Source: Lutimonas halocynthiae (GTDB lineage: Bacteria > Bacteroidota > Bacteroidia > Flavobacteriales > Flavobacteriaceae). From it: 64,000 nt of DNA. This document shows positions 45,490 to 53,358 of this stretch, piece by piece. The position numbers were made by a program, and so were the translations under genes. Below the pieces are notes generated by a model. It worked only from the letters and a program-made list of their open reading frames with translations, was not told the origin of the DNA and searched no databases. The stretch covers positions 248,001 to 312,000 of the forward strand of contig NZ_JAUFQO010000004.1 of the NCBI RefSeq assembly GCF_030409835.1, given 5' to 3'. The stretch's first letter is position 1. Each line of letters opens with the position of its first letter.

Positions 45490-46677
45490 CTAATCAATGA
45501 TTTCAGTTACCTGTCCAGCTCCAACTGTTCTACCACCTTCACGGATTGCAAAACGTAAACCTAAGTTCAAGGCAATTGGTTGAATTAAATCAACAGTAAT
45601 TGTCAAGTTATCTCCAGGCATTACCATTTCAACACCATCTGGCAAGTTAATTGTTCCTGTAACATCAGTTGTTCTTACGTAAAACTGAGGACGGTAATTT
45701 TTATGGAATGGAGTGTGACGTCCACCTTCTTCTTTTTTCAAGATATAAACCTCAGCTTTGAATTTTGCATGAGGAGTAATTGAACCTGGCTTACAGATTA
45801 CCATACCTCTTGAGATTGATTCTTTATCAACACCTCTTAATAAGATACCAACGTTATCACCAGCTTCACCTCTATCTAAAATCTTACGGAACATCTCTAC
45901 TCCAGTAACTGTAGAAGTTAATTTTTCAGCACCCATACCAATAATATCAACAGAATCACCAGTATTAGCAACACCTAATTCGATACGACCAGTAGCAACA
46001 GTACCACGACCAGTAATTGAGAATACATCTTCAACAGGCATTAAGAAATCTTTTTCAATATCTCTCTTTGGAATTTCAATCCAAGAATCAACAGCATCCA
46101 TCAATTCTAAAACTGTATTCACCCATTTTTCTTCACCGTTCAATGCACCTAAAGCTGAACCTTGAATAACAGGACCGTTATCACCGTCATACTCATAGAA
46201 AGAAAGAAGATCTCTTACTTCCATCTCAACTAATTCAAGTAATTCCTCGTCATCAACCATGTCTACTTTATTCATAAACACAACCATTCTAGGAATACCA
46301 ACCTGGCGTCCTAATAAGATGTGCTCACGAGTTTGTGGCATTGGACCATCAGTAGCCGCAACTACTAAGATAGCACCGTCCATTTGTGCAGCACCAGTTA
46401 CCATGTTCTTCACATAATCCGCGTGACCTGGACAGTCAACGTGTGCATAATGACGGTTTGCAGTTGAATATTCAACGTGCGCCGTATTAATAGTTATACC
46501 TCTTTCTTTTTCCTCAGGAGCATTATCGATCTGGTCGAAATTCTTTACTTCAGAAAGTCCTTTATCTGCCAACACTTTCGTAATGGCAGCAGTCAAAGTA
46601 GTTTTACCGTGATCAACGTGTCCAATAGTACCAATGTTTAAATGGGGCTTTGAACGATCAAAAGTTTCTTTTGCCAT
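45490..46677 (-). CDS. tuf: Elongation factor Tu
   Basis: A 395-residue GTPase that delivers aminoacyl-tRNA to the ribosome. The G motifs are GHVDHGKTT, the switch I effector region [20 protein letters not shown] and NKVD. Domains 2 and 3 follow with [13 protein letters not shown] and the C-terminal [19 protein letters not shown]. Only one tuf copy is in the window. It is preceded by four tRNA genes and followed by a hairpin and tRNA-Trp. Confidence 0.99.
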   Translation of the reverse strand: MAKETFDRSKPHLNIGTIGHVDHGKTTLTAAITKVLADKGLSEVKNFDQIDNAPEEKERGITINTAHVEYSTANRHYAHVDCPGHADYVKNMVTGAAQMDGAILVVAATDGPMPQTREHILLGRQVGIPRMVVFMNKVDMVDDEELLELVEMEVRDLLSFYEYDGDNGPVIQGSALGALNGEEKWVNTVLELMDAVDSWIEIPKRDIEKDFLMPVEDVFSITGRGTVATGRIELGVANTGDSVDIIGMGAEKLTSTVTGVEMFRKILDRGEAGDNVGILLRGVDKESISRGMVICKPGSITPHAKFKAEVYILKKEEGGRHTPFHKNYRPQFYVRTTDVTGTINLPDGVEMVMPGDNLTITVDLIQPIALNLGLRFAIREGGRTVGAGQVTEIID

Positions 46678-46746
46678 GATTGTTAAATTTTAATCTTAGT
46701 TATATATATATTCGTGTTTATTCTATTTTTGAAGCATCTATAATAG

Positions 46747-46818
46747 AGCCAATGACGGGATTTGAACCCGTGACCTCTTCCTTACCAAGGAAACGCTCTA
46801 CCCCTGAGCTACACCGGC
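46747..46818 (-). tRNA. tRNA-Thr (anticodon GGT)
   Basis: On the minus strand the acceptor stem GCCGGTG pairs with CATTGGC (two G-U pairs). The D-arm AGCTCAGGGGTAGAGC, anticodon loop TTGGTAA with GGT, and T-loop GGTTCAAATCC are all present, and the discriminator is T. It lies immediately before tuf, about 70 bases upstream of its ATG. Confidence 0.96.
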
Positions 46819-46932
46819 TTAAGTGTTTGTAAAAACCGGATCCTTTTCATTGTCTTCAGGGCTTAAGTACAATATCACCTGGAATAGGTTTTATTCATTC
46901 CAATATATTCGTTAAAACATATTGAAAATTAG

Positions 46933-47005
46933 AGCGGGAGACCGGGCTCGAACCGGCGACAATCAGCTTGGAAGGCTGAAGCTCTACCAACTGAGCTACT
47001 CCCGC
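46933..47005 (-). tRNA. tRNA-Gly (anticodon TCC)
   Basis: The minus strand shows the acceptor stem GCGGGAG with CTCCCGC, the D-arm AGCTCAGTTGGTAGAGC, the anticodon loop CTTCCAA with TCC, and the T-arm loop GGTTCGAGCC. The discriminator is T. The 114-base gap to the next tRNA-Thr holds nothing recognisable and is presumably a processed spacer. Confidence 0.97.
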
Positions 47006-47037
47006 TTAAATAATTTTTTTTACCTTAAACAAACTTG

Positions 47038-47118
47038 TGGGGAGAGCAGGATTCGAACCTGCGAAGGTTTCCCAACAGAGTTACAGTCTGTCCTCGTTGG
47101 CCGCTTGAGTATCTCCCC
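47038..47118 (-). tRNA. tRNA-Tyr (anticodon GTA)
   Basis: An 81-base tRNA with a long variable arm, as expected for bacterial tRNA-Tyr. On the minus strand the acceptor stem GGGGAGA pairs with TCTCCCC, the anticodon loop CTGTAAC holds GTA, and the T-loop is GGTTCGAATCC. The discriminator is A. It lies 32 bases from tRNA-Gly in the same transcript. Confidence 0.97.
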
Positions 47119-47147
47119 TCAATTTTACTATTTTTTTCAAAGATCTG

Positions 47148-47221
47148 AGCCGATGGAGGGACTCGAACCCACGACCTGCTGATTACAAATCAGCTGCTCT
47201 AGCCAGCTGAGCTACATCGGC
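47148..47221 (-). tRNA. tRNA-Thr (anticodon TGT)
   Basis: On the minus strand the acceptor stem GCCGATG pairs with CATCGGC, the D-arm is AGCTCAGCTGGCTAGAGC, the anticodon loop TTTGTAA holds TGT, and the T-loop is GGTTCGAGTCC. The discriminator is T. It is the first gene of the tRNA-tuf-secE-nusG operon, about 90 bases after the promoter. Confidence 0.97.
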
Positions 47222-47287
47222 TTTTTTACTTTATGATTTCCTAAAAAAACGCATCGTTTTTAATTTGTCTTTATAGGATCCCTATAT

Positions 47288-47318
47288 AAAAAAACAAACC
47301 GCTTTTTCTAACGGTTTG
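47288..47318 (-). terminator. Intrinsic terminator after the hibernation factor gene
   Basis: On the minus strand CAAACCG (47318-47312) pairs with CGGTTTG (47301-47295) and runs directly into seven T residues (47294-47288). It ends the xer-hpf transcript. The -7 box of the tRNA-tuf promoter sits immediately against the 5' side of the hairpin. Confidence 0.8.
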
Positions 47319-47350
47319 CAAATGTAAAAAGTTTTATCAGTTCTACAAAA
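47319..47350 (-). promoter_or_regulatory. Promoter of the tRNA-tuf-rpl-rpo block
   Basis: On the minus strand TTTTG (47350-47346), exactly 19 bases, then TACATTTG (47326-47319): a textbook Bacteroidota housekeeping promoter. Transcription should start near 47312-47314, inside the hairpin of the adjoining terminator, so transcripts from this promoter would lack most of the 5' arm of that hairpin and escape it. Confidence 0.8.
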
Positions 47351-47376
47351 CTTTTTGACTATATTTTTAAAAAATT

Positions 47377-47673
47377 TTATGCTCTTAATTTTTCTTTTCG
47401 TTTAACCAATTGTCTTTTTACTGAATCGATAGCAAGACTGGCCGCTTCTTCAAATGTCTTCGACTGTTTTTTGGCAACTATATCAACACCGGGAAGATTC
47501 ATTTTTACATCAACTAATTTGTTCTCTTTCTCGCTAGTACTCTGAACCTTTAAATACACTTCAGCACCAATAATATGATCGTGAAATTTCTCTAGGTTAT
47601 TAACTTTTTTTTCGATGTAATCGACTAAATCATTACTAATGTTGAAATTAACAGACTGAACAGATATTTTCAT
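47377..47673 (-). CDS. hpf: Ribosome hibernation / stationary-phase factor (HPF/RaiA, short form)
   Basis: A 98-residue protein of the ribosome-associated inhibitor family: a single domain (ISVQSVNFNISNDLVDYIEKKV, EVYLKV, EAASLAIDSVKRQLVKRK). It lacks the C-terminal dimerisation domain of long HPF, so it resembles HPF short or RaiA/YfiA. Such proteins bind the small subunit at the mRNA channel when growth stops. It follows the recombinase gene by three bases and ends at a terminator. Its closeness to rpsU puts two small-subunit factors side by side. Confidence 0.93.
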   Translation of the reverse strand: MKISVQSVNFNISNDLVDYIEKKVNNLEKFHDHIIGAEVYLKVQSTSEKENKLVDVKMNLPGVDIVAKKQSKTFEEAASLAIDSVKRQLVKRKEKLRA

Positions 47674-47676
47674 AAG

Positions 47677-48567
47677 TTAATAGTTTTTATTGCCCCTTGG
47701 ATGAGCTTGGTTATACATTATTTTTAAATCCTTCAAATTACTATGTGTGTATACCTGAGTTGAAGCCAAACTGGAATGTCCAAGCAATTCTTTTACCGAA
47801 TTCAAATCAGCTCCTTCACTTAATAAATGTGTCGCGAAAGAATGCCTTACAATATGAGGGCTCTTTTTAACTTTTACTGACACCTTACTAAAGTACTCAT
47901 TAATGATTCTATACACTAACGTTGGATAAATTTCATCTCCCTTTTTTGTAATTAAAAATGAGTCCGTTTCGGAGACGATATCCTTCCTTAATAATTTGTA
48001 TTTTTCAACTGTCCCTACTACAGACAAAAGTAAGGGTAGTTGTCTTTCTTTATTTCTTTTACCTAACACTTTAACAATACTTTGTGAAAGGTCAATCGAT
48101 GTGTTTTTTAAACCTATTAATTCGGCCCTTCTCATCCCCGTGGTATACAATAATTCGATAATCAACTTATCCCTTATTTGCTCAAAGCCATCAGCCTGAT
48201 CAAAAAAATCCAACACCTCATTAATTTCTTTTTCAGAAAATGGTACATTGATTCTTTTCTCAACTTTCAATGCTTTGTGTTTTCTTAGAGGATGGTCCTC
48301 TATTTGTTTCGATTTTAATAAAAAATTAAAATAAGACCTCAAAGAACTAATTTTCCTATTGATCGACCGATTAGAAATACCGTCTTCCACTAATTTAACA
48401 ACCCAACTTCTTATAACTGGATAGGAAACACCTGAGATCTCTTCTATCTCGAATTCGCTTTCACAAAATTCCTCGAAAGAGCTAAGGTCTTTCCTATAAG
48501 CCGTAAGAGTGTATGGTGAATATTTTTTTTCGCAATCCAGATAGGTTATAAAATGAGATATACTCAA
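47677..48567 (-). CDS. Tyrosine recombinase of the XerC/XerD type
   Basis: A 296-residue site-specific recombinase. It has the N-terminal core-binding domain (residues 1-85) and the catalytic domain with all key residues in place: Arg146 in TGMRRAEL, Lys170, His238 and Arg241 in HIVRHSFATHLL, His264 in LLGHSSLASTQ and Tyr273 in VYTH. Length, and the place between rpsU and the hibernation factor, mark it as the chromosomal Xer type that resolves dimers rather than an integrase of a mobile element. Whether it is the XerC or XerD partner is not clear from the sequence alone. Confidence 0.93.
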   Translation of the reverse strand: MSISHFITYLDCEKKYSPYTLTAYRKDLSSFEEFCESEFEIEEISGVSYPVIRSWVVKLVEDGISNRSINRKISSLRSYFNFLLKSKQIEDHPLRKHKALKVEKRINVPFSEKEINEVLDFFDQADGFEQIRDKLIIELLYTTGMRRAELIGLKNTSIDLSQSIVKVLGKRNKERQLPLLLSVVGTVEKYKLLRKDIVSETDSFLITKKGDEIYPTLVYRIINEYFSKVSVKVKKSPHIVRHSFATHLLSEGADLNSVKELLGHSSLASTQVYTHSNLKDLKIMYNQAHPRGNKNY

Positions 48568-48682
48568 AATCGATCTTTAGTTATCTATAAGTAATTAAAT
48601 AGTTTTAGCGCTTCCGAACCTATGCCGCTTCTTTCAAAAATACAAAAAATACAGCATAAACTTAAATAATTAACAAAAAAAA

Positions 48683-48704
48683 AGTCCCGCAAAAGCGGGA
48701 CTTA
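48683..48704 (-). terminator. Intrinsic terminator after rpsU
   Basis: AGTCCCGC and GCGGGACT form an 8-bp stem with a four-base loop; on the minus strand it is followed by seven or more T residues (toward 48676). It ends the rpsU transcript. Confidence 0.9.
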
Positions 48705-48722
48705 ATTTATTTTAAAAAGGTA

Positions 48723-48920
48723 TTAACCTTTCTCTTCTGAAGTTCTAATAGCTTGAACATACTGGGCTTTCTGAATCTGCTTTCGCCTTACAACTGAAGG
48801 TTTCGTAAATTCCTTTCTTTCGCGCAACGTCCTCATTGTCTTCGTTCTATCAAACTTTCTTTTAAAACGTTTTAACGCTCTGTCTATATTTTCACCATCC
48901 TTTACTGGAATAATTAACAT
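48723..48920 (-). CDS. rpsU: Ribosomal protein bS21
   Basis: A 65-residue basic protein (LIIPVKDGENIDRALKRFKR, KTMRTLRERKEFTKPSVVRR) matching bS21. In Bacteroidota ribosomes, bS21 together with bS18 and bS6 covers the 3' tail of 16S rRNA, hiding the anti-Shine-Dalgarno. Its own gene has a near-perfect Shine-Dalgarno, the only one I saw in the window. It is a one-gene unit with its own -7 element and terminator. Confidence 0.97.
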   Translation of the reverse strand: MLIIPVKDGENIDRALKRFKRKFDRTKTMRTLRERKEFTKPSVVRRKQIQKAQYVQAIRTSEEKG

Positions 48921-48928
48921 AGTTGGGC

Positions 48929-48938
48929 ACCTCCTTTC
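48929..48938 (-). promoter_or_regulatory. Strong Shine-Dalgarno of rpsU
   Basis: On the minus strand AAAGGAGGTG precedes the rpsU ATG with eight bases between. It can pair with the 16S 3' tail over about ten positions. Other genes here lack such a site. This fits a feedback scheme known from flavobacteria in which ribosomes lacking bS21 regain Shine-Dalgarno recognition and favour rpsU. Confidence 0.85.
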
Positions 48939-48968
48939 ATATGTACTTTAAGTTTATTTTTTGGGCTG

Positions 48969-48976
48969 CAAATATA
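48969..48976 (-). promoter_or_regulatory. Candidate -7 element for rpsU
   Basis: The minus strand reads TATATTTG, a perfect -7 match, 49 bases before the ATG. No clear TTTG -33 box is seen; the upstream stretch is T-rich. The expected leader of about 40 bases includes the strong Shine-Dalgarno. Confidence 0.5.
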
Positions 48977-49031
48977 CAAAGAAAATGTTTTAAAAAAATG
49001 TATTATATTTAATTTTTATTCCACCCCTCGA

Positions 49032-50048
49032 ATGAAGCGAATTCTAAAAGTTATTTTCAACGTTGTTGCTGCCCTGTTCTTTGTAATTGTAGGGTTTTAT
49101 TTTTGGGCTTCATCGCCTAATCTGAGCCCTAAGGATTATAATCTGACAGGTCAATACGAAGTCGCTTCTACCACATCAAATGACAGTATTCACAGTATTG
49201 TAAGTTATAACATTGGCTATCTCAGTGGCATGACCAATAACCTGCCACTCGAAAGACCAAAATCTCTTTTTGACAAAAATTTAAACAAAGTGATTTATGA
49301 ATTAAAGAAAGTTGATCCTGATTTCATTGCTTTTCAGGAAATAGATTACAATTCAAGCAGGTCACACAGAGTCAATCAGCAAAATGAGCTATCAAGACTA
49401 GGATATCCCTATTATGGGCAAAATATCAATTGGGATAAAAAATATGTACCCTTTCCTTATTATCCTATATCAAGACAATTTGGCCAGGTATTATCCGGCC
49501 AATCTCTATTGAGTAAATACCCCATTATAGATCAGGAAAGAATTGAATTGAAAAGAAATGCCGATAACCCCTTTTACTATGATAGTTTTTATATTGATCG
49601 CCTGGCACAAGTGACTAAAATTAAAATTCTAGAACAAACCTTAATACTGATCAATGTACACCTTGAAGCATATGATGTAAAAACAAGAAAATTGCAAATG
49701 CAACAAGTAAAAAACATTTATTTAAAGTACTACAAGAAACACCCCGTAATTCTTTTAGGTGATTTTAATAGTGACATTAATTATGATGAGGCTGGAATTC
49801 AAATCTTCCTCAAATTACCAAATACTGGATGTGCTGCATTTGATCCTAATACAGCACAAAACACATTCAGCTCCGCCTCACCAACTGAACGTCTAGATTA
49901 TATTTTCTACAATAAGAAATTCATAAATGAAATTGATGCGGAAATTTTGACACAATTTGATTTAGCTTCAGATCACTTACCTTTACTAATGAAATTTAAA
50001 CTTAAAGACCAATTATATGCAACTAGTAGACAACAACCGACCCCTTGA
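49032..50048 (+). CDS. Membrane-anchored endonuclease/exonuclease/phosphatase-family hydrolase
   Basis: A 338-residue EEP-fold enzyme with one N-terminal membrane helix (VIFNVVAALFFVIVGFYFW), so the catalytic part faces the periplasm. The fold's metal and catalytic residues are seen in SYNIGYL, FQEIDYN (Glu), NVHLEAYD, LLGDFNSDINYD (Asp and Asn) and the final SDHLPLL (Asp-His). EEP enzymes cleave phosphodiesters of nucleic acids, sphingomyelin or phosphoinositides; the membrane anchor favours a lipid or extracellular substrate, but this is open. Its last 32 bases overlap the start of the next small gene. Confidence 0.87.
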   Translation: MKRILKVIFNVVAALFFVIVGFYFWASSPNLSPKDYNLTGQYEVASTTSNDSIHSIVSYNIGYLSGMTNNLPLERPKSLFDKNLNKVIYELKKVDPDFIAFQEIDYNSSRSHRVNQQNELSRLGYPYYGQNINWDKKYVPFPYYPISRQFGQVLSGQSLLSKYPIIDQERIELKRNADNPFYYDSFYIDRLAQVTKIKILEQTLILINVHLEAYDVKTRKLQMQQVKNIYLKYYKKHPVILLGDFNSDINYDEAGIQIFLKLPNTGCAAFDPNTAQNTFSSASPTERLDYIFYNKKFINEIDAEILTQFDLASDHLPLLMKFKLKDQLYATSRQQPTP

Positions 50049-50262
50049 TCCCAAAGAATGGGCCATAACAATCTTTATTTCTTCCTTACCACTTATTGGA
50101 ATTATTATGTTGTTGATCTGGGCCTTTACTGAAGATGCTAATATTCATAAAAAAAACTGGGCGAAGGGCACCTTAATATTATGGATAATCGGATTTATTT
50201 TAGCTTTTGCATTCCTTTTCCTTTTTGGTGGAATAGCAATTATGAGCCAAATGTTCAATTAA
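50017..50262 (+). CDS. Small two-helix membrane protein
   Basis: An 81-residue protein with two hydrophobic helices (AITIFISSLPLIGIIMLLIWAF and TLILWIIGFILAFAFLFLFGGIA) joined by a short charged loop TEDANIHKKNWAKG. I do not recognise a named family; similar small proteins are common in flavobacteria. It begins inside the 3' end of the EEP gene, a 32-base overlap in another frame, which suggests translational coupling. A real gene is likely because the frame has strong membrane character and continues well past the overlap. Confidence 0.7.
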   Translation: MQLVDNNRPLDPKEWAITIFISSLPLIGIIMLLIWAFTEDANIHKKNWAKGTLILWIIGFILAFAFLFLFGGIAIMSQMFN

Positions 50263-50279
50263 ATCTATAGGCTGAAAGT

Positions 50280-52529
50280 TTAATCTTTTTTACCAAAAAC
50301 ACGTTTAAACCACGATTGTTTCTTTTCCTTCTTGGCTTGACGTTTGGCTTTCTTGGATGCTTTTTCAAAGGTTGTATTTTTATCTTTAAAAATATCATCA
50401 AAAAACTTCTCGAATTCTGAATCGTCAATGTGATCAGGGCATGACAAGGCGTCGGTATAATATTGAGAATTTGACGTTCTTAAGTACTTGCGTTTCATTC
50501 CTGTGTTTTTTTGCACTTTTTGAAGCGTTTTTGCCACGATAGGAAGTGCCAAGGTACTTCCTGCCCCATTTGACCCATTGTTAAAATGTATCATTGGAAA
50601 ACTAGCACCGACTCTTGTGGCCATTACCAGATTAGAAGTGTACCCAACAAACCAGGCATCTCCGTAATCTTGTGAGGTTCCTGTTTTACCAGCAATCGGG
50701 ACTGAAACACCATATACAGAATTCAAAGATCGCCCGGTCCCCTCTTTTACAGCCTTTCGAAGTATTGCGCTTAACATACCGCTGGTTGATTGAGTAAGAA
50801 CCGCTTCACCAGATTGAATGCCAGATCTACTATACAATTCTTCACCTTTAGCAGTTTTGATTGATCTGATCATAACTGGTTCAATTCGTTTCCCGGAATT
50901 TGCAAAAGCTGAATATGCGATGGCCATTTCATAAAGACTGGCCGTTGCTGTACCCAAGGCTATAGACGGATTATAAATAAGTGGCTGAGAGAACCCTAAA
51001 TTATCCCAGGTATGCTGCAAAACATTAAAATCTTGTTGAAAAAATAAATTTACGGTTGGAATATTCATAGATCGAGCCAGGGAGGCAGCCAATGAATACT
51101 TTCCTCCAAGGGAGCGATCATAATTCTGAGGTTCCCAGTTTTCAAAATCCTTTAACACAATAGGGTCATTGTCTAAATATTGACAGGGCATTGCTCCTTG
51201 CTCAAGTGCCGAGGCATATAAAATAGGCTTAAATGCAGAAGCTGTTTGACGCTGTGCAAAAATCTGATCATAGGGCTGGGTTCTGAAATCAATACCCCCT
51301 ACCCAGGCTTTTATAGCCCCATCAAGAGGATTGATAGCAATAAAGCCCGCATGAAGTAGCGTTAAATTCTTAGCGATGCTGTCACGAATACTAATAGAGT
51401 CTGAATAGAATCCTTCCCAAGAAAACATTTCTCGAACTTTGGTTTCATCAGCGTATTTTTCAAGTTTCAGTCTTTTTATTTCCCTTGACACCAATGAATT
51501 TAACTCCTTTTTGTCTTGACCTCTGCTATATTGTTTATTTAAACGTTGCTGCATCTTGGATAGATGAGATTTAAAGGCTTGTAATGCATATTGCTGCAAT
51601 CGATAATCCAAAGTAGTTTCAATGATTAATCCACTTTTATTAAGATCGTAAATCGTATTTGATCTGCGGTTGATTTCTTTTATAATATCGGCAGCCTCCT
51701 TCTTAATTTCTACAAGAAAATAATTAGCCGTTCCTTCAGATTGAAGATTGGCATAGTCTAATTCTAAAGGTAATTTTTGAAGTTCATCAGCCCCATCCGA
51801 GCCTATATAACCGTATTTTTCCATTTGGTCCAAAACAACATTTCTTCTTTCTAAAGCATGATCTGGGTAAAGTCTGGGATTGTAATAAGTATTTGCCTTT
51901 AACATTCCAATTAAGACAGCTGATTCTTCCGTTTTCAGGGAGGAAACACCTTTATTAAAGAACCTGTGAGATGCCGCTTCTATACCCAATACATTTTCCC
52001 CAAAAGGCACGGTGTTAAGATATAATGTAAGTATACCCTCTTTTGAATAAATACGCTCAAGCCGAGACGCTAAAATAATTTCCTTTGTCTTATTCACAGG
52101 CATCGAAAGAAAACCATAGCGTTGTCTTCCAAACATGTTTTTAGCAAGCTGCTGCGTGATGGTACTTCCTCCACCAGCACTTTTTTGTTGAAGAATTATT
52201 GACTTTACCAAGACCCTTAACAAACTTCTTGAATCAACACCCTCATGTTCAAAATAGCGTGCATCTTCTGTGGCCACAAGGGCATTAATCAAGTCTTTGG
52301 GGATTTGTTGAAATTCAACATTGGTTCTGTTATCCGCGAAAAATTTACCAATAATTTTCCCATTATCCGAAACAACTAAAGATGCTGTTTCATTCTTGAA
52401 TTCTTTGAGTTCTTTTTCTGAAAAAACATGCCCAAAAACACCCAGGTACACGAAACCAATGAAGAGCCCGATTAACATCGTGGCTAACAATAGAAGCTTT
52501 CCAATAAATATAAGCAGCTTTTTTTTCAT
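50280..52529 (-). CDS. Class A penicillin-binding protein (PBP1A type)
   Basis: A 749-residue bifunctional peptidoglycan synthase. After an N-terminal membrane helix comes the GT51 glycosyltransferase: EDARYFEHEGVD with the catalytic Glu, GGGSTITQQLAKNMF, and EIILASRLERIYSKEGIL. The transpeptidase domain has the serine in TASAFKPILYA (SxxK), SMN in LARSMNIPTV, and the KTG triad AGKTGTSQDYGDAWF. The C-terminal 40 residues are Lys-rich (KKAKRQAKKEKKQ). It is probably the main elongation synthase. An exported unknown protein gene lies upstream, 54 bases apart. Confidence 0.95.
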   Translation of the reverse strand: MKKKLLIFIGKLLLLATMLIGLFIGFVYLGVFGHVFSEKELKEFKNETASLVVSDNGKIIGKFFADNRTNVEFQQIPKDLINALVATEDARYFEHEGVDSRSLLRVLVKSIILQQKSAGGGSTITQQLAKNMFGRQRYGFLSMPVNKTKEIILASRLERIYSKEGILTLYLNTVPFGENVLGIEAASHRFFNKGVSSLKTEESAVLIGMLKANTYYNPRLYPDHALERRNVVLDQMEKYGYIGSDGADELQKLPLELDYANLQSEGTANYFLVEIKKEAADIIKEINRRSNTIYDLNKSGLIIETTLDYRLQQYALQAFKSHLSKMQQRLNKQYSRGQDKKELNSLVSREIKRLKLEKYADETKVREMFSWEGFYSDSISIRDSIAKNLTLLHAGFIAINPLDGAIKAWVGGIDFRTQPYDQIFAQRQTASAFKPILYASALEQGAMPCQYLDNDPIVLKDFENWEPQNYDRSLGGKYSLAASLARSMNIPTVNLFFQQDFNVLQHTWDNLGFSQPLIYNPSIALGTATASLYEMAIAYSAFANSGKRIEPVMIRSIKTAKGEELYSRSGIQSGEAVLTQSTSGMLSAILRKAVKEGTGRSLNSVYGVSVPIAGKTGTSQDYGDAWFVGYTSNLVMATRVGASFPMIHFNNGSNGAGSTLALPIVAKTLQKVQKNTGMKRKYLRTSNSQYYTDALSCPDHIDDSEFEKFFDDIFKDKNTTFEKASKKAKRQAKKEKKQSWFKRVFGKKD

Positions 52530-52583
52530 AACGTTTTGTAGCAGATCTCTGATGTTTCCCTAAAAAGATCCTGTAGGAAGTTC

Positions 52584-53255
52584 TTATTTTCTCATTACAA
52601 CCAAGGTAGCAATATAACCTGTTAGAATATTCCATTCTTTATCTGCCAATACTACGCCAAACTCATCCAATACTTTAAATTCAGCCGTATTTGGCCCTGA
52701 AGAGCCTTGGTTTAAAGCTTCAATATCAATTCTATTGAACCCCTCTTTCAAATTTATATCAATACTATAATACCCCCCCTCAAGTGTAATGCTTCTCCGA
52801 ATAACCTCTTCATTGACATATAACTTGACTCTATCTCCGTCAACATAACTATGATCTCGACAAATGATTCGAATTGATTTTGACTCCGTTTCTATTTTCC
52901 CAAGTTCCAATGAAGTTCGGAATTTTTTGACACTGACATTTTTACCATTCCAATATTTCGATACGAGCACATCCTTGTCCGCCTGACTAAGGTCTCTCAT
53001 ACTCCTTTTCTTCTTTTGAGGGATAACACTATACTGAGGAAATTTATCGGCAATATCTTTGAGGTCTCCAAAAAGTGTAACGGTTTCGGCCTTAATATCT
53101 TCTTTATCGGAATTTTGAGGTGCCATTTCAATGACATTACTGTTGTCAGGCTGATACTGAAACGCATCAGTTTCTTCTATTGTATTCTGGTCTATCTGAG
53201 CCAAAAGACCTGAAGTAAAGCATAAAAACAAAGAAATAAATAAGATCCTTTTCAA
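52584..53255 (-). CDS. Exported protein of unknown function upstream of the PBP gene
   Basis: A 223-residue protein with a signal peptide (KRILFISLFLCFTSGLLAQ). The first half of the mature chain is low-complexity and charged; the second half (from about residue 108, NVSVKKFRTSLELG) looks like a beta-sandwich: SKSIRIICRDHSYVDGDRVKLYVN, GYYSIDINLKEGFNRIDIEALNQGSSGPNTAEF. That pattern, asking for small forces at strands and a final EFKVLDEFGVVLADKEWNI, is found in secreted flavobacterial proteins with no known role. It lies 54 bases before the PBP1A gene on the same strand, so a part in wall synthesis or envelope is possible. Confidence 0.75.
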   Translation of the reverse strand: MKRILFISLFLCFTSGLLAQIDQNTIEETDAFQYQPDNSNVIEMAPQNSDKEDIKAETVTLFGDLKDIADKFPQYSVIPQKKKRSMRDLSQADKDVLVSKYWNGKNVSVKKFRTSLELGKIETESKSIRIICRDHSYVDGDRVKLYVNEEVIRRSITLEGGYYSIDINLKEGFNRIDIEALNQGSSGPNTAEFKVLDEFGVVLADKEWNILTGYIATLVVMRK

Positions 53256-53358
53256 AAGCTAATAAATCGTTTAATAAAACATTTTTACGGCGGGCAAATT
53301 ACAAATTAATGCCTACCTTTTTATTAAAACTTTATTAAAACTTAGGGTCTTGGTTTAG

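Noticed and set aside
46922-47182. A plus-strand open frame of 86 codons
   Set aside because: It is the antisense of three tRNA genes; this is a common false gene call over tRNA clusters.
47677-48567. Tyrosine recombinase as a sign of an integrated mobile element
   Set aside because: It lies among rpsU and hpf, a core neighbourhood, close to tRNA genes only by chance; no attachment-site duplication or phage genes are present.
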